Shown in pieces: positions 7,155-14,550 of a stretch of 16,384 nt of DNA. Each line of letters starts with the position of its first letter. The first letter of the stretch is position 1. This stretch comes from Izemoplasma sp964435595 (GTDB lineage: Bacteria > Bacillota_I > Bacilli_A > Izemoplasmatales > Izemoplasmataceae): assembly GCA_964435595.1 (NCBI GenBank), contig CAYSZV010000034.1, positions 1-16,384 of the forward strand, in the 5' to 3' direction. A model generated the notes under the pieces. That model saw nothing but the letters and a program-made list of their open reading frames with translations, was not told where the DNA came from and made no database searches. A program made the translations under genes and the position numbers.

Positions 7155-8435
7155 CTAATGATTATGACTTCTTGTGATAAACTTTTTTCTTAAATATGAA
7201 ACAAGTTTATCTTGTGATCTAAATATATGATAGAAGTTTTCAAAAAACACCTTTTCTTCCTTGCTTCCATTCTCATATGCATTCGGTACGTTTTCTACAA
7301 TAGCACTCATGATTAATGAACTTGAATTTAGAGCTTTTTTATATACTTCTTCACTATAGATTTCTTCTAATACATCATCATATAGTTCCAAGTACAATCG
7401 TACGATCGAATTCGGATCTAAAGTATCTCGAAGGGACAAGTATTTTTCGATGTTTCCTGTCAACATATAAGGTTGTAATATTGCGAGTCTAAAATCAATT
7501 ACAGAATGATCATTATATTTTAGTCCTTTTTCTATATAAGCAATTGCCTGATTAAACTCAAACTTTGATTTATAGATCATTCCGACCCCATCAATACAGA
7601 ACAGGTATTCTCTAAAATCTTGTGAATCTCTAAATTCTTTAGTCAATTCCAATAGTTTATCATAGTTCACTCTTTCAAAAGAGTGAATATAGCATTCAAG
7701 TAACGATTCTATATTATCTCTAGGAACAAAGTTTAGCAAATGAGAAATAGTTCGATATGCTAATGGATAAAATAGTATTAGATTATATAATAGTGCTCCT
7801 ATATTATTAATATCATACTCAAATAGCTTTTCGGTATAAAACGATGTTAGAATATCATATTCGGGTATTTCGTCTTGGAAATTAAGTTTAGCTCTAATCC
7901 TTTTGACATAGTCTTTATCAAGGACTGAGATTTTCTCCATTCCTTGGTTCTTAAAAAACATATCAAGCTGTCTCATTAACCCCAATTGATCATTATTCTC
8001 AATTACAGTTCCATATTTATTAAAGTAGTATTCCCCTTCACCATCATTCATGCTTTCTATTTGACTAAAATCAAGATCTAGTGAATTTCCATCATCTTCA
8101 AAATGCATTTCCTTATACATCTCGATTAAATCTAGGAAGAACTCTTTTATCTCCCTAACTCTCTTCACGTTTGATTTAACTCTTAACTTTGAAAAAGCTT
8201 CATGCAGTATATCTATGTTGGCATTGTTAATGTCACAGAACAGTTCAAATATAGATGCTACAATAATGTTCCCCTTGACATCATATACTTCCTCAATGTA
8301 AAAATAATCAATTAATGTCATAAACAGTTCAAAAAAAGTTGGATTAAAATACTCCGTTCCAATACCAGAGACCTTATTATATTCATTCATCAACTCTTCA
8401 ATTTTCGATTCATACATGTCCATTGTTATTTCCAT
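7155..8435 (-). CDS. TPR-like protein, third gene of the abiE cassette; function unknown
   Basis: The protein has 426 residues and is soluble, with no signal peptide or membrane segment. It is rich in acidic residues and helical throughout. The C-terminal half resembles tetratricopeptide-type helical pairs: about 274-308 (with QAIAYIEKGLKYN) and 310-343 (AILQPYMLTGNIEKYLSLRD), with probable degenerate repeats on either side. The acidic segment 113-135 may be a linker. I do not recognise the family. The start ATG at 8435 follows GGGGAGG with 5-nt spacing and overlaps the end of abiEii by 10 nt, so the two are almost certainly co-transcribed and translationally coupled. Its place in the operon suggests a scaffold or accessory factor for the toxin-antitoxin pair; that is inference. 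Confidence 0.7.
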   Translation of the reverse strand: MEITMDMYESKIEELMNEYNKVSGIGTEYFNPTFFELFMTLIDYFYIEEVYDVKGNIIVASIFELFCDINNANIDILHEAFSKLRVKSNVKRVREIKEFFLDLIEMYKEMHFEDDGNSLDLDFSQIESMNDGEGEYYFNKYGTVIENNDQLGLMRQLDMFFKNQGMEKISVLDKDYVKRIRAKLNFQDEIPEYDILTSFYTEKLFEYDINNIGALLYNLILFYPLAYRTISHLLNFVPRDNIESLLECYIHSFERVNYDKLLELTKEFRDSQDFREYLFCIDGVGMIYKSKFEFNQAIAYIEKGLKYNDHSVIDFRLAILQPYMLTGNIEKYLSLRDTLDPNSIVRLYLELYDDVLEEIYSEEVYKKALNSSSLIMSAIVENVPNAYENGSKEEKVFFENFYHIFRSQDKLVSYLRKKFITRSHNH

Positions 8436-9289
8436 AATACCTCCCCTATTTCCTCAATAATTGCTCCTAGATGCTTATTAATATAGTCAACACAATCAGC
8501 AAAAGATAACTTTTCTTCAATATGTCTTTTTCTTTTCATGTTATTCCACATTCTCTCGGTACTTGCACTATTGACATATTCTATATTTTCGAATATTGTC
8601 TTCTCAAACTTCGTACCTCTGTTCTGGAGGGTTTCGTGAATTGCATTTTTTAAGATATTTCTATCAAAATTAGTTGTTGATAACAACTTATATATATCAT
8701 AGTAATCTTTATACCTTGAATTAAGTTCTCCCAACTTAATAATTGCATCTAATTTTTCAGCTATTACCGATTCCTTAGAATACACATTCAGTATCGGGCG
8801 CGCAACTTCAAGAATCACTGGAAGTTTCATTGATGTAGTACTAGGTACCACTATATCTCCAAATCCAATATCGATGGATATTTTCTGTTTAACATTTCCT
8901 AAATAAGAAACAACACTTACCGAAACTCCCTTATATGTATTCCCTGTCGTAATCTCAGATACTTTCAAACTTTCGAAATCATAGGCAATAAAATCCTCTT
9001 TGTATGAAACTTTTAAAATATTATGAAATATATCTTTAACTTCTTGTATGTCATTTGAAATATCTGATGCTAAGAAGTCTATATCAACGGTAGCTCTTGG
9101 GTATTTTTTATCATACATCATATATAATAATACTCCACCTTTTAGTACAAATTTATCTATATAAGGAGATATTGAAACTCTGTATAGTATCCTCTCGATG
9201 AAGTACATGGTTAAGATTTCATTATATAGTCTCCCGGAATTAACTGCTTCATTTTTTAGTTTTGCCTTGACTGATTCAACACTTTTCAT
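8426..9289 (-). CDS. abiEii: AbiEii-type nucleotidyltransferase toxin
   Basis: This is the toxin half of a type IV toxin-antitoxin/abortive-infection pair. The family is a DNA polymerase beta-like nucleotidyltransferase, and expression stops growth. The 287-residue protein carries LKGGVLLY (49-56) and TVDIDFL (D69 and D71), which supply the metal-binding aspartates. A third acidic strand, ISIDIGFGD, lies at about 137-145. The late motif ESVIAEKLDAI...NSRYKDYYDIYKL (about 173-202) has the lysine, aspartate and arginine typical of the family. All key motifs are intact. The start ATG forms an ATGA overlap with the abiEi stop codon and follows GAGGTG. Length is close to the family norm. Confidence 0.92.
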   Translation of the reverse strand: MKSVESVKAKLKNEAVNSGRLYNEILTMYFIERILYRVSISPYIDKFVLKGGVLLYMMYDKKYPRATVDIDFLASDISNDIQEVKDIFHNILKVSYKEDFIAYDFESLKVSEITTGNTYKGVSVSVVSYLGNVKQKISIDIGFGDIVVPSTTSMKLPVILEVARPILNVYSKESVIAEKLDAIIKLGELNSRYKDYYDIYKLLSTTNFDRNILKNAIHETLQNRGTKFEKTIFENIEYVNSASTERMWNNMKRKRHIEEKLSFADCVDYINKHLGAIIEEIGEVLWK

Positions 9290-9852
9290 AGTAGCACCTC
9301 GAAGTATGTCTTCAGAATCTCATATACTCTTAGTTGTTTTGCATAGACAATGAGTTTATTAATAACTTTATCACTTCTTTTTACATAGTTGTTCATAACT
9401 TCCTTGATTATTTCCTTATCTATTTTATTGCGATAAAAAAGAAGATCACATATTGTTTTTTCCATATCATATATTTTGTACTTTCCCTCTTTGGTTTCTA
9501 TATCTACAATTCCAAGTTCATATCTTAGTTTACTATAATATATTGGATTCATTGGAGGGTAATCTGGAAGATCATACACCTTTTGGTTCCTTATAACAGC
9601 TACATCAATTGTAAATGGTCTGTATGTTGTAAGTTCATAATACACAGCTGCGCTAAGTTGACATATTACTCCTTTAGAAATAAACACATCAACACAATAA
9701 AAATCATCCTCATCTCCATCAAAAAGAAGATTTATATAGTATCTCTTATTTACTTTTTTTAGTTCTTCAGTTTCAACCATCTTGTTAATCTTGTAATAAC
9801 TATATTTTTTCTTTAGTGTGTTTATATGAATATACTTTTTAGAACTCATCAT
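9286..9852 (-). CDS. abiEi: AbiEi-type antitoxin / transcriptional autorepressor
   Basis: This is the cognate antitoxin of AbiEii. Family members have an N-terminal winged helix that represses the operon and a C-terminal domain that confers immunity. Here the first 45 residues (TLKKKYSYYKINKMVETEEL) form the helical DNA-binding part. The diagnostic core follows: ISKGVICQLSAAVYYELTTY, then YYSKLRYELGI, then KIYDMEKTICDLLFY, which corresponds to the conserved S-A-x-Y-x-x-L-T and D-x-E-K/R-T-x-x-D patterns. At 188 residues it is on the short side for the family. I chose ATG 9852, 8 nt after AGGAGG; a GTG at 9861 lies inside the ribosome binding site and is unlikely. Confidence 0.9.
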   Translation of the reverse strand: MMSSKKYIHINTLKKKYSYYKINKMVETEELKKVNKRYYINLLFDGDEDDFYCVDVFISKGVICQLSAAVYYELTTYRPFTIDVAVIRNQKVYDLPDYPPMNPIYYSKLRYELGIVDIETKEGKYKIYDMEKTICDLLFYRNKIDKEIIKEVMNNYVKRSDKVINKLIVYAKQLRVYEILKTYFEVLL

Positions 9853-9875
9853 ATTGAGCACCTCCTATACTAAAG

Positions 9876-9904
9876 ATTATAAATGAATATTGTATGAGAA
9901 TCAA
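9876..9904 (-). promoter_or_regulatory. Promoter of the abiE operon
   Basis: On the minus strand, TTGATT (9904-9899), a 17-nt spacer and TATAAT (9881-9876) give a near-consensus vegetative promoter. Transcription would start about 20 bases before the abiEi start codon. Confidence 0.8.
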
Positions 9905-9919
9905 TATATTTTTAAATGT

Positions 9920-9949
9920 AATAATGCACTTTAAAGTATATGCATTATT
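9920..9949. promoter_or_regulatory. 9-bp inverted repeat upstream of the abiE promoter, candidate AbiEi operator
   Basis: AATAATGCA (9920-9928) and TGCATTATT (9941-9949) are perfect inverted copies separated by 12 bases, lying 15 bases upstream of the -35 box. Known AbiEi proteins bind inverted repeats in their own promoter region, so this is the obvious candidate site. Confidence 0.5.
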
Positions 9950-10005
9950 TTATTGAAAAACAGTTTTAATATGTTATTAGCTAGAAATAGCTCAACAAAG
10001 GTATT

Positions 10006-10037
10006 AAAAAGACTAGAAATTAATTTCCAGTCTTTTT
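10006..10037 (+). terminator. Bidirectional terminator hairpin
   Basis: AAAGACT (10008-10014) pairs with AGTCTTT (10029-10035). An inner GAAAT/ATTTC stem is separated from the outer stem by one A/C mismatch. There is a T run on the plus strand and an A run before it, so it could work on either strand. No plus-strand gene lies just upstream, so it either insulates abiE from upstream minus-strand transcription or ends an unrecognised short plus-strand RNA. Confidence 0.7.
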
Positions 10038-10051
10038 GTGATACGGTTCAT
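10037..10051 (+). repeat. Right copy of the 15-bp near-perfect direct repeat flanking the abiE cassette
   Basis: TGTGATACGGTTCAT, one mismatch from the copy at 7115-7129 and 2,922 bases away. It begins at the last T of the terminator tract. Confidence 0.3.
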
Positions 10052-10193
10052 GAACTTGTCAAAAGGAGAAAAAACAGTAAGTATCAATAAATTCTTGCAA
10101 GATATTTATACAGGAATGAACACAGCCTTTTAGTTTAATGCTGTTAGTATGGAAAAATACGTGCTATCAATCAATGATAAGCTTTATACATGC

Positions 10194-10229
10194 AAAACCC
10201 TCCATTACATATTGTAAAGGAGGGTTTTT
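10194..10229 (-). terminator. Terminator after the GGDEF/HD-GYP gene
   Basis: AAAACCCTCC (10194-10203) pairs with GGAGGGTTTT (10219-10228), with a further weak TAC/GTA pairing inside. It lies 44 bases beyond the stop codon of the minus-strand gene. The T run is stronger on the plus strand. Confidence 0.75.
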
Positions 10230-10272
10230 ATTATTTATGACATTAAGAATGAATCCTAGAATATTACTGAAT

Positions 10273-12414
10273 TTACAATTTAGGTATGACTCTTATAATT
10301 GCTTCAACTACTTCAGGATCAAACTGAGTCCCACTACATCTTCTCAGTTCCTTTATTGCATCTTCTTTTTTTATCGGTTTTTTATACGGTCGTTCCGCTG
10401 TCATTGCGTCATATGCATCTGCAACAGTAATAATTCTCGACAGCAACGGTATGTCTTCACCAGATAATCCTTGAGGATAACCTTCTCCATCCAAACGTTC
10501 ATGATGGTGAAGGATAATTTCCGCATGTTTGGTTAGGTGCGGATACGTTGCGACGATTCTATATCCCTTTTCAACATGTTGTTTTACATCTAAATACTCC
10601 GCTTCAGTTAAGGTTCCATTTTTATCTAAGATTTCTCTCGGAACACTTATTTTTCCAACATCATGAATGATGCTACACAATCTTAAAGTGTCGCAGTCTT
10701 CTTTACTCAAATTTAGTTCTTTTGAAATTACTCTTGTGATATGCTCAACATTTTCTGAATGTCTCTTTTCATAATCTGAAGAACTATAAAGTAGTTCAAG
10801 GATATTATTAACTACGTTTCTTTTATTCAAATATGTATGTTTTGTTTTTTCTTCATACATTTTTGATTCTGAAGTATTAATTAAAATATCTAAATCTGTT
10901 GATTTTCCAATTTTATATCCGATTGCAGCAGAGATCGACATCCCTTTCACCATTTTGTTCGATAAGGAATTATTAAATAATTCAATTTTTTCTTTTACTT
11001 CAGAATCTTCATTTCCAAGTAATAGAAACTCATCTCCACCCCATCTAAAAATGACATAGTCTGAGAATGTTTCTTTTAGGGTATCAGCAATGTAAATCAG
11101 GAGCTTGTCTCCTGTTTTATGACCAAACGCATCATTGACTAGTTTGAGTCCGTTTGCATCCACCATAATAACTGTGACAATATCCATCTTTAATGTTAAA
11201 ACCGCATCTTCATAATAACTTCTATTGTAACAATTTGTTAATGAATCTTTATATGCCAATTTTTTAATCATTTCATTTTTTTCTAAAAATAGTGTTTCTC
11301 TACTTTTTTTGGATGATCTTATTAACAAATATAAAATATAAGAAATAATTGAAACAACCAGGACAACAGATGCATTATACAATATAACTGTTGGTAGTAT
11401 TTCTTGGATATACTCATTTCCTTGTTGTCCAAGTTCCTCATTAATAAATGACATCCCAAGATACATATCCCAATCTGGAATTTTCTGAATAAACGCAGTC
11501 TTTAATTGATTTGGCTGATTAAAATCAAAGATGTATTCAACGATTACTGTGTCATCCGTTTCTAGGCTTTCTAAGATGTGTTCATGAAAGTTTAGTCCAT
11601 CTTTTGTTTGTATAATAATTAGGTCTTCATATGAGAAATCTGGGTTTTCATGTAAAATTATTTCACCATCATACCCAATGATATAAATATAATCAGAAGA
11701 ATTTTGATAGTATTCATTTATTCTTTCAGCTAATTCAGTTTGCACTTCGTTTAAATAATCATCATCATATAGTCCGGTTCCAAAAAAGAGTTGAGCCTCT
11801 TCATTATAGAAAATAAAAGATGTTTTTCCTAAGGGCTCTCCATCAACTACTTTTGGCCAATTATAAGTTATATATCCTTGTTTATCTTCTGAATTGTTAA
11901 TGATGTCAATCATATCAAGAACAAAATATTGATGTGTGATAGGATCTTCTAGGTAAGAAATATCAGTACCCTCTAAGTTTTTTGTCAATCCAGACAAGTA
12001 ACTGTTACCTTGTAAATCCATCGCAAAGAACAAATATTCATCCTCTGATATATCATACTGATAAATAGCATCAACAAAAACTTCTCTTTTTTCTTCCAAA
12101 GTAGCATCGATAGGTAATTCATATATTTGCTGCGTAGCAAAATGATTTACAATTGTTACTTTTTCTTTTAATGTCTCTTCAAATCCTTCTTGGATATTGA
12201 GTTTGATACTTTCAATTTCGTCAACTCTATTTGAAATCTCATTTTGAATTTTATTTAGTCTTAAATCGTATATACGTTCATCATTAAAAGCAACGCTTTG
12301 TGTGTAAGATGAATATTCACGAGTCAAAATAAGCCCAAGGATTATTAATATCAACAAAACAAGGATTCTGTTAATCCATTTGGCTTTTGATTCTATTTGG
12401 TCGTTTGTATTCAT
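10273..12414 (-). CDS. Membrane-bound Cache-GGDEF-HD-GYP protein (c-di-GMP synthase/phosphodiesterase)
   Basis: Residues are numbered from the ATG at 12423. A membrane helix at 17-33 is followed by a large extracytoplasmic sensor (34-343) resembling a double Cache domain, including GYITYNWPK, and a second helix at 344-366. The GGDEF domain (388-530) has DSLTNCYNR, VDANGLKLVND and an intact active site RWGGDEF (GGDEF at 462-466). The inhibitory RxxD I-site nine residues upstream is absent. The HD-GYP domain (540-716) has RHSENVEH, the HD pair H587/D588 in IIHDVGK, HHHERLDGEGYP and VADAYDAMTAERPYK, so both c-di-GMP synthesis and hydrolysis look possible. I chose ATG 12414, 8 nt after GAAGG, because the ATG at 12423 abuts the ribosome binding site. 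The gene lies directly downstream of a c-di-GMP riboswitch and terminator. Which activity dominates, and which ligand the sensor binds, cannot be told. Confidence 0.93.
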   Translation of the reverse strand: MNTNDQIESKAKWINRILVLLILIILGLILTREYSSYTQSVAFNDERIYDLRLNKIQNEISNRVDEIESIKLNIQEGFEETLKEKVTIVNHFATQQIYELPIDATLEEKREVFVDAIYQYDISEDEYLFFAMDLQGNSYLSGLTKNLEGTDISYLEDPITHQYFVLDMIDIINNSEDKQGYITYNWPKVVDGEPLGKTSFIFYNEEAQLFFGTGLYDDDYLNEVQTELAERINEYYQNSSDYIYIIGYDGEIILHENPDFSYEDLIIIQTKDGLNFHEHILESLETDDTVIVEYIFDFNQPNQLKTAFIQKIPDWDMYLGMSFINEELGQQGNEYIQEILPTVILYNASVVLVVSIISYILYLLIRSSKKSRETLFLEKNEMIKKLAYKDSLTNCYNRSYYEDAVLTLKMDIVTVIMVDANGLKLVNDAFGHKTGDKLLIYIADTLKETFSDYVIFRWGGDEFLLLGNEDSEVKEKIELFNNSLSNKMVKGMSISAAIGYKIGKSTDLDILINTSESKMYEEKTKHTYLNKRNVVNNILELLYSSSDYEKRHSENVEHITRVISKELNLSKEDCDTLRLCSIIHDVGKISVPREILDKNGTLTEAEYLDVKQHVEKGYRIVATYPHLTKHAEIILHHHERLDGEGYPQGLSGEDIPLLSRIITVADAYDAMTAERPYKKPIKKEDAIKELRRCSGTQFDPEVVEAIIRVIPKL

Positions 12415-12474
12415 AATTATCATCCTTCTAAAAAACTATCTTTAAATTTATATACACTAGACAAATAACAAATT

Positions 12475-12500
12475 AAAAAAAAGATGCCTCATCGGCATCT
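12475..12500 (-). terminator. Riboswitch-associated intrinsic terminator
   Basis: AGATGCC and GGCATCT form a perfect 7-bp stem with a 5-nt loop (12482-12500), followed on the minus strand by a run of T residues. It lies between the aptamer and the GGDEF/HD-GYP start codon, as expected for transcriptional control. Confidence 0.85.
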
Positions 12501-12593
12501 AAATAGACTTAGTTTTTGCAAACATAGCAGGCAGCTCGTTGAGGAAGCCCTATGTCTTTGCGTCCTAAGTTTTCACATTAGTTTGCCAATATA
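12475..12593 (-). promoter_or_regulatory. c-di-GMP-I (GEMM) riboswitch with expression platform
   Basis: On the minus strand the conserved GEMM-I features occur in order. GGCAAAC (12587-12581) is followed by a short hairpin with a GTGAAAA loop, then the hallmark GGACGCAAAG (12565-12556). A second stem-loop follows in which GACATAG (12556-12550) pairs with CTATGTT, enclosing GGGCTTCC and GCTGCC. A terminator hairpin comes next, 61 bases before the downstream start codon. Class I aptamers bind one c-di-GMP between the two helices. The controlled gene is a c-di-GMP synthase/hydrolase, so this forms a feedback loop. Whether binding turns the gene on or off is not evident, though CTTAG in the aptamer could pair with CTAAG just before the terminator. 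Confidence 0.85.
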
Positions 12594-12630
12594 TGTCAAG
12601 TCTATCACGAAATCAGTTTCAATACAAACA

Positions 12631-12658
12631 ATTATCGTACAGATAATACTTTGTTAAA
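12631..12658 (-). promoter_or_regulatory. Likely promoter of the riboswitch transcript
   Basis: On the minus strand, TTTAAC (12658-12653), a 16-nt spacer and GATAAT (12636-12631) would start transcription about 35-40 bases before the aptamer core. Confidence 0.45.
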
Positions 12659-12707
12659 CCTATTAAATCCTATTATAAAAACACTTCTACATTAGCAATT
12701 ATAGGTA

Positions 12708-13421
12708 TTATCTCTGTATAGTTGATTGGACACGAATCAATACTTTTACAACATAAAACTGCCAAATTAAAACAATGATACCTGCGATTCCCGCAATTCC
12801 CATGAGTAACGGATTTAGTTCAAATACAAATGTTACAAGCACCAAATAGATAGATAACATTCCATAGCCGATTAACCCTAATATTGAAAAGGATTTTTTA
12901 ATTACGCCAGTTCGAAATAAAATCAAGGCAAGTAATACATTTGCTATCGACAATACAAAATAGCCATAAAAGACAGATGCACTCCCATGTGAACTATGTT
13001 CTACTATCTTTTCCGCTTGATTCAAGTAATCTGTCATTAGATTGCTTGAATCTGTAGAAAAATATTGATTACTTAAATTCATCATTTTTAATGCACCATT
13101 ATTAAGAATGAACAATATAGATCCACTAATTGATAAGATAAAGGTGATACTTGTTAACTTGGTTGATTTCTTCCATACAATAATCAATAGTAATATTACA
13201 TACGTAAAGATAACAAATACATTGAGTAAATTTAAAAAGTCAAAATAGTATAGACCGATGAATCTGTTTTCGTTAAACACATTGAAATATTCTAGGGCTG
13301 AGTTTGGCATATCTTCAATTGACAAACTCATACCTATTATTATATCAAGTATCGTTACAACACTTGCTACTAGGATAAATATTGCTGCCATTATGGTAAT
13401 AGATCTATCTTTATTATTCAT
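12708..13421 (-). CDS. Multi-pass membrane protein, DUF4386-like
   Basis: The protein has 237 residues with about six hydrophobic segments, near 8-30, 62-85, 92-110, 150-170, 178-200 and 205-230. The order is similar to the DUF4386 family: a polar first loop, a middle SGSILFILNNGALKMMNLS segment, a polar stretch of about 40 residues (STDSSNLMTDYLNQAEK), then ALILFRTGVIKKSFSILGLIGYG. The function of such proteins is unknown. The start ATG at 13421 follows a modest AGGTAA. It is divergent from the DUF2975/regulator/DUF4386 cluster. The resemblance to the DUF4386 protein at 14551 is in layout rather than clear sequence identity, so the family call is moderate. Confidence 0.65.
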   Translation of the reverse strand: MNNKDRSITIMAAIFILVASVVTILDIIIGMSLSIEDMPNSALEYFNVFNENRFIGLYYFDFLNLLNVFVIFTYVILLLIIVWKKSTKLTSITFILSISGSILFILNNGALKMMNLSNQYFSTDSSNLMTDYLNQAEKIVEHSSHGSASVFYGYFVLSIANVLLALILFRTGVIKKSFSILGLIGYGMLSIYLVLVTFVFELNPLLMGIAGIAGIIVLIWQFYVVKVLIRVQSTIQR

Positions 13422-13477
13422 TGATATTACCTGCTTTCATACTTTCGATAGTGACATATAGGAATCACCTTACTTAC

Positions 13478-13486
13478 ATCATAGCA
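13478..13486 (-). promoter_or_regulatory. Possible extended -10 promoter for the DUF4386-like gene
   Basis: On the minus strand, TG-C-TATGAT (13486-13478) is an extended -10 element about 57 bases before the start codon. No good -35 box is present. Confidence 0.35.
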
Positions 13487-13575
13487 CGGTTTCTTATAAA
13501 CACTATCTACTTTTTCAAGTCTTTACTTAAATATCATTATTCAATATAAATTTATCGTTTATCAATAAAAAAGTG

Positions 13576-13603
13576 TTGACAAACGAAAATTATAGTGTAA
13601 TAT
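13576..13603 (+). promoter_or_regulatory. Promoter of the DUF2975/regulator cluster
   Basis: A consensus TTGACA (13576-13581), a 16-nt spacer and TAATAT (13598-13603) lie just before the AAAGGAGG ribosome binding site at 13613-13620. The leader would be very short. Confidence 0.7.
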
Positions 13604-13627
13604 GGAATTATGAAAGGAGGAGTGATT

Positions 13628-14233
13628 ATGAATCGTTCTCTAAACAAAAAGAAATTTGAAAGTGTTATTAAAGTAGTTTATCACTTCTTGCGCTATAGTG
13701 TTGTAGCATTGTATGTTTTACTAGGTTTATTGGTTTTAACTTCTGTAGTAATACCTTTTATATCAAAAGGTGTATTTGATTTTAATTTAGCTAACTTGGA
13801 ACATATTGATATCCAAGCCGGAAGTATAATGTATGATATCAGAGGTATTATTACATTTACAGGAATTGTGAATGTAAAATGGTTATTGAGTTTATTATTT
13901 GTGGTTTTAAGTGTTAACTTATTGTTTTTCCAATTTATTTTAATTCAATTAAAACAAATAATCACTGATGTTTATAACAAAATACCATTCTCAGATAAAA
14001 ACATAATACGTTTAAAATATATGGGTATTGCTTACTTAATTTCTAGTGTTGTACTTTCAATGGTGAATGGATTGTTATTTGTTAAGATTGTTAATACATT
14101 CAATATATTTGACGCAACAATTAATTTCTCAATTGACTTCCAATCAGCATTTATAGGAGTAATCATCTTAATACTTGCCTATGTATTTGAATATGGAGCT
14201 GCGCTTCAAGAAGACATAGATCTAACGGTGTAG
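13628..14233 (+). CDS. DUF2975 family membrane protein
   Basis: The protein has 201 residues and four membrane segments (roughly 20-45, 82-105, 130-155 and 172-192), separated by a polar extracytoplasmic loop after the first helix. LKQIITDVYNKIPFSDKNI followed by RLKYMGIAYL is the characteristic cytoplasmic loop of the DUF2975 family. The family includes B. subtilis YoaS and is usually next to a small Cro/C1-type regulator, as here. The start ATG at 13628 is 7 nt after AAAGGAGG; the ATG at 13610 overlaps the ribosome binding site and is unlikely. Its function is unknown. The pairing suggests that the membrane protein senses something or modulates the regulator. Confidence 0.8.
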   Translation: MNRSLNKKKFESVIKVVYHFLRYSVVALYVLLGLLVLTSVVIPFISKGVFDFNLANLEHIDIQAGSIMYDIRGIITFTGIVNVKWLLSLLFVVLSVNLLFFQFILIQLKQIITDVYNKIPFSDKNIIRLKYMGIAYLISSVVLSMVNGLLFVKIVNTFNIFDATINFSIDFQSAFIGVIILILAYVFEYGAALQEDIDLTV

Positions 14234-14235
14234 TT

Positions 14236-14445
14236 ATGGCAATAATAATACGATTAGATCGTGTTCTTGCCGATCGGAAAATGCAATTAAGTGAATTAAG
14301 TGAAAAAGTTGATGTAAGTATCGCAAATTTATCAAACTTAAAGACTGGTAAAGTAAGAGCAATTAGATTTTCAACTTTAAATAAAATATGTGAAGTATTA
14401 GAGTGTCAACCTGGAGATATATTAGAATATTCATCTTCAGAATAA
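14236..14445 (+). CDS. Small Cro/C1-type (XRE) transcriptional regulator, YozG-like
   Basis: The protein has 69 residues and is essentially one helix-turn-helix domain. ADRKMQLSELSEKVDVSIAN and LSNLKTGKVRAIRFSTLNKI form the DNA-binding helices, and CEVLECQPGDILEY is the typical ending of short stand-alone regulators of this group. The gene begins 2 nt after the DUF2975 stop codon with no clear ribosome binding site, so translation is probably coupled. The likely target is its own promoter at 13576, but no operator is identified. Confidence 0.88.
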   Translation: MAIIIRLDRVLADRKMQLSELSEKVDVSIANLSNLKTGKVRAIRFSTLNKICEVLECQPGDILEYSSSE

Positions 14446-14550
14446 AAATATAATAAATTGTACTAGTAAAACTGACATAGTAGTATTAAACAAATACCCT
14501 TTTGTTGATACATGTAGACACATTGATAGTAAAATTTAAAAGGAGAAAAA

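Larger units (their letters stand above)
9862..10272. other. Intergenic region between abiE and the c-di-GMP enzyme gene
   Basis: These 411 bases hold the abiE promoter and inverted repeat, a small perfect hairpin AGCTA-gaaa-TAGCT (9979-9992), two terminators, and the right direct-repeat copy. They also contain a 27-codon open frame on the plus strand (10050-10133, beginning MNLSKGEKTVSINKFLQDIY), which has no ribosome binding site and may be a gene remnant. I see no credible intact gene. Confidence 0.55.

Noticed and set aside
9961..10037. Resemblance to a Cas9 guide scaffold (GTTTTA..., AGCTAGAAATAGC, then a terminator)
   Set aside because: Only the short hairpin and a few T/A runs agree. 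There is no cas gene, repeat array or anti-repeat in the window, so this is most likely chance in AT-rich DNA.
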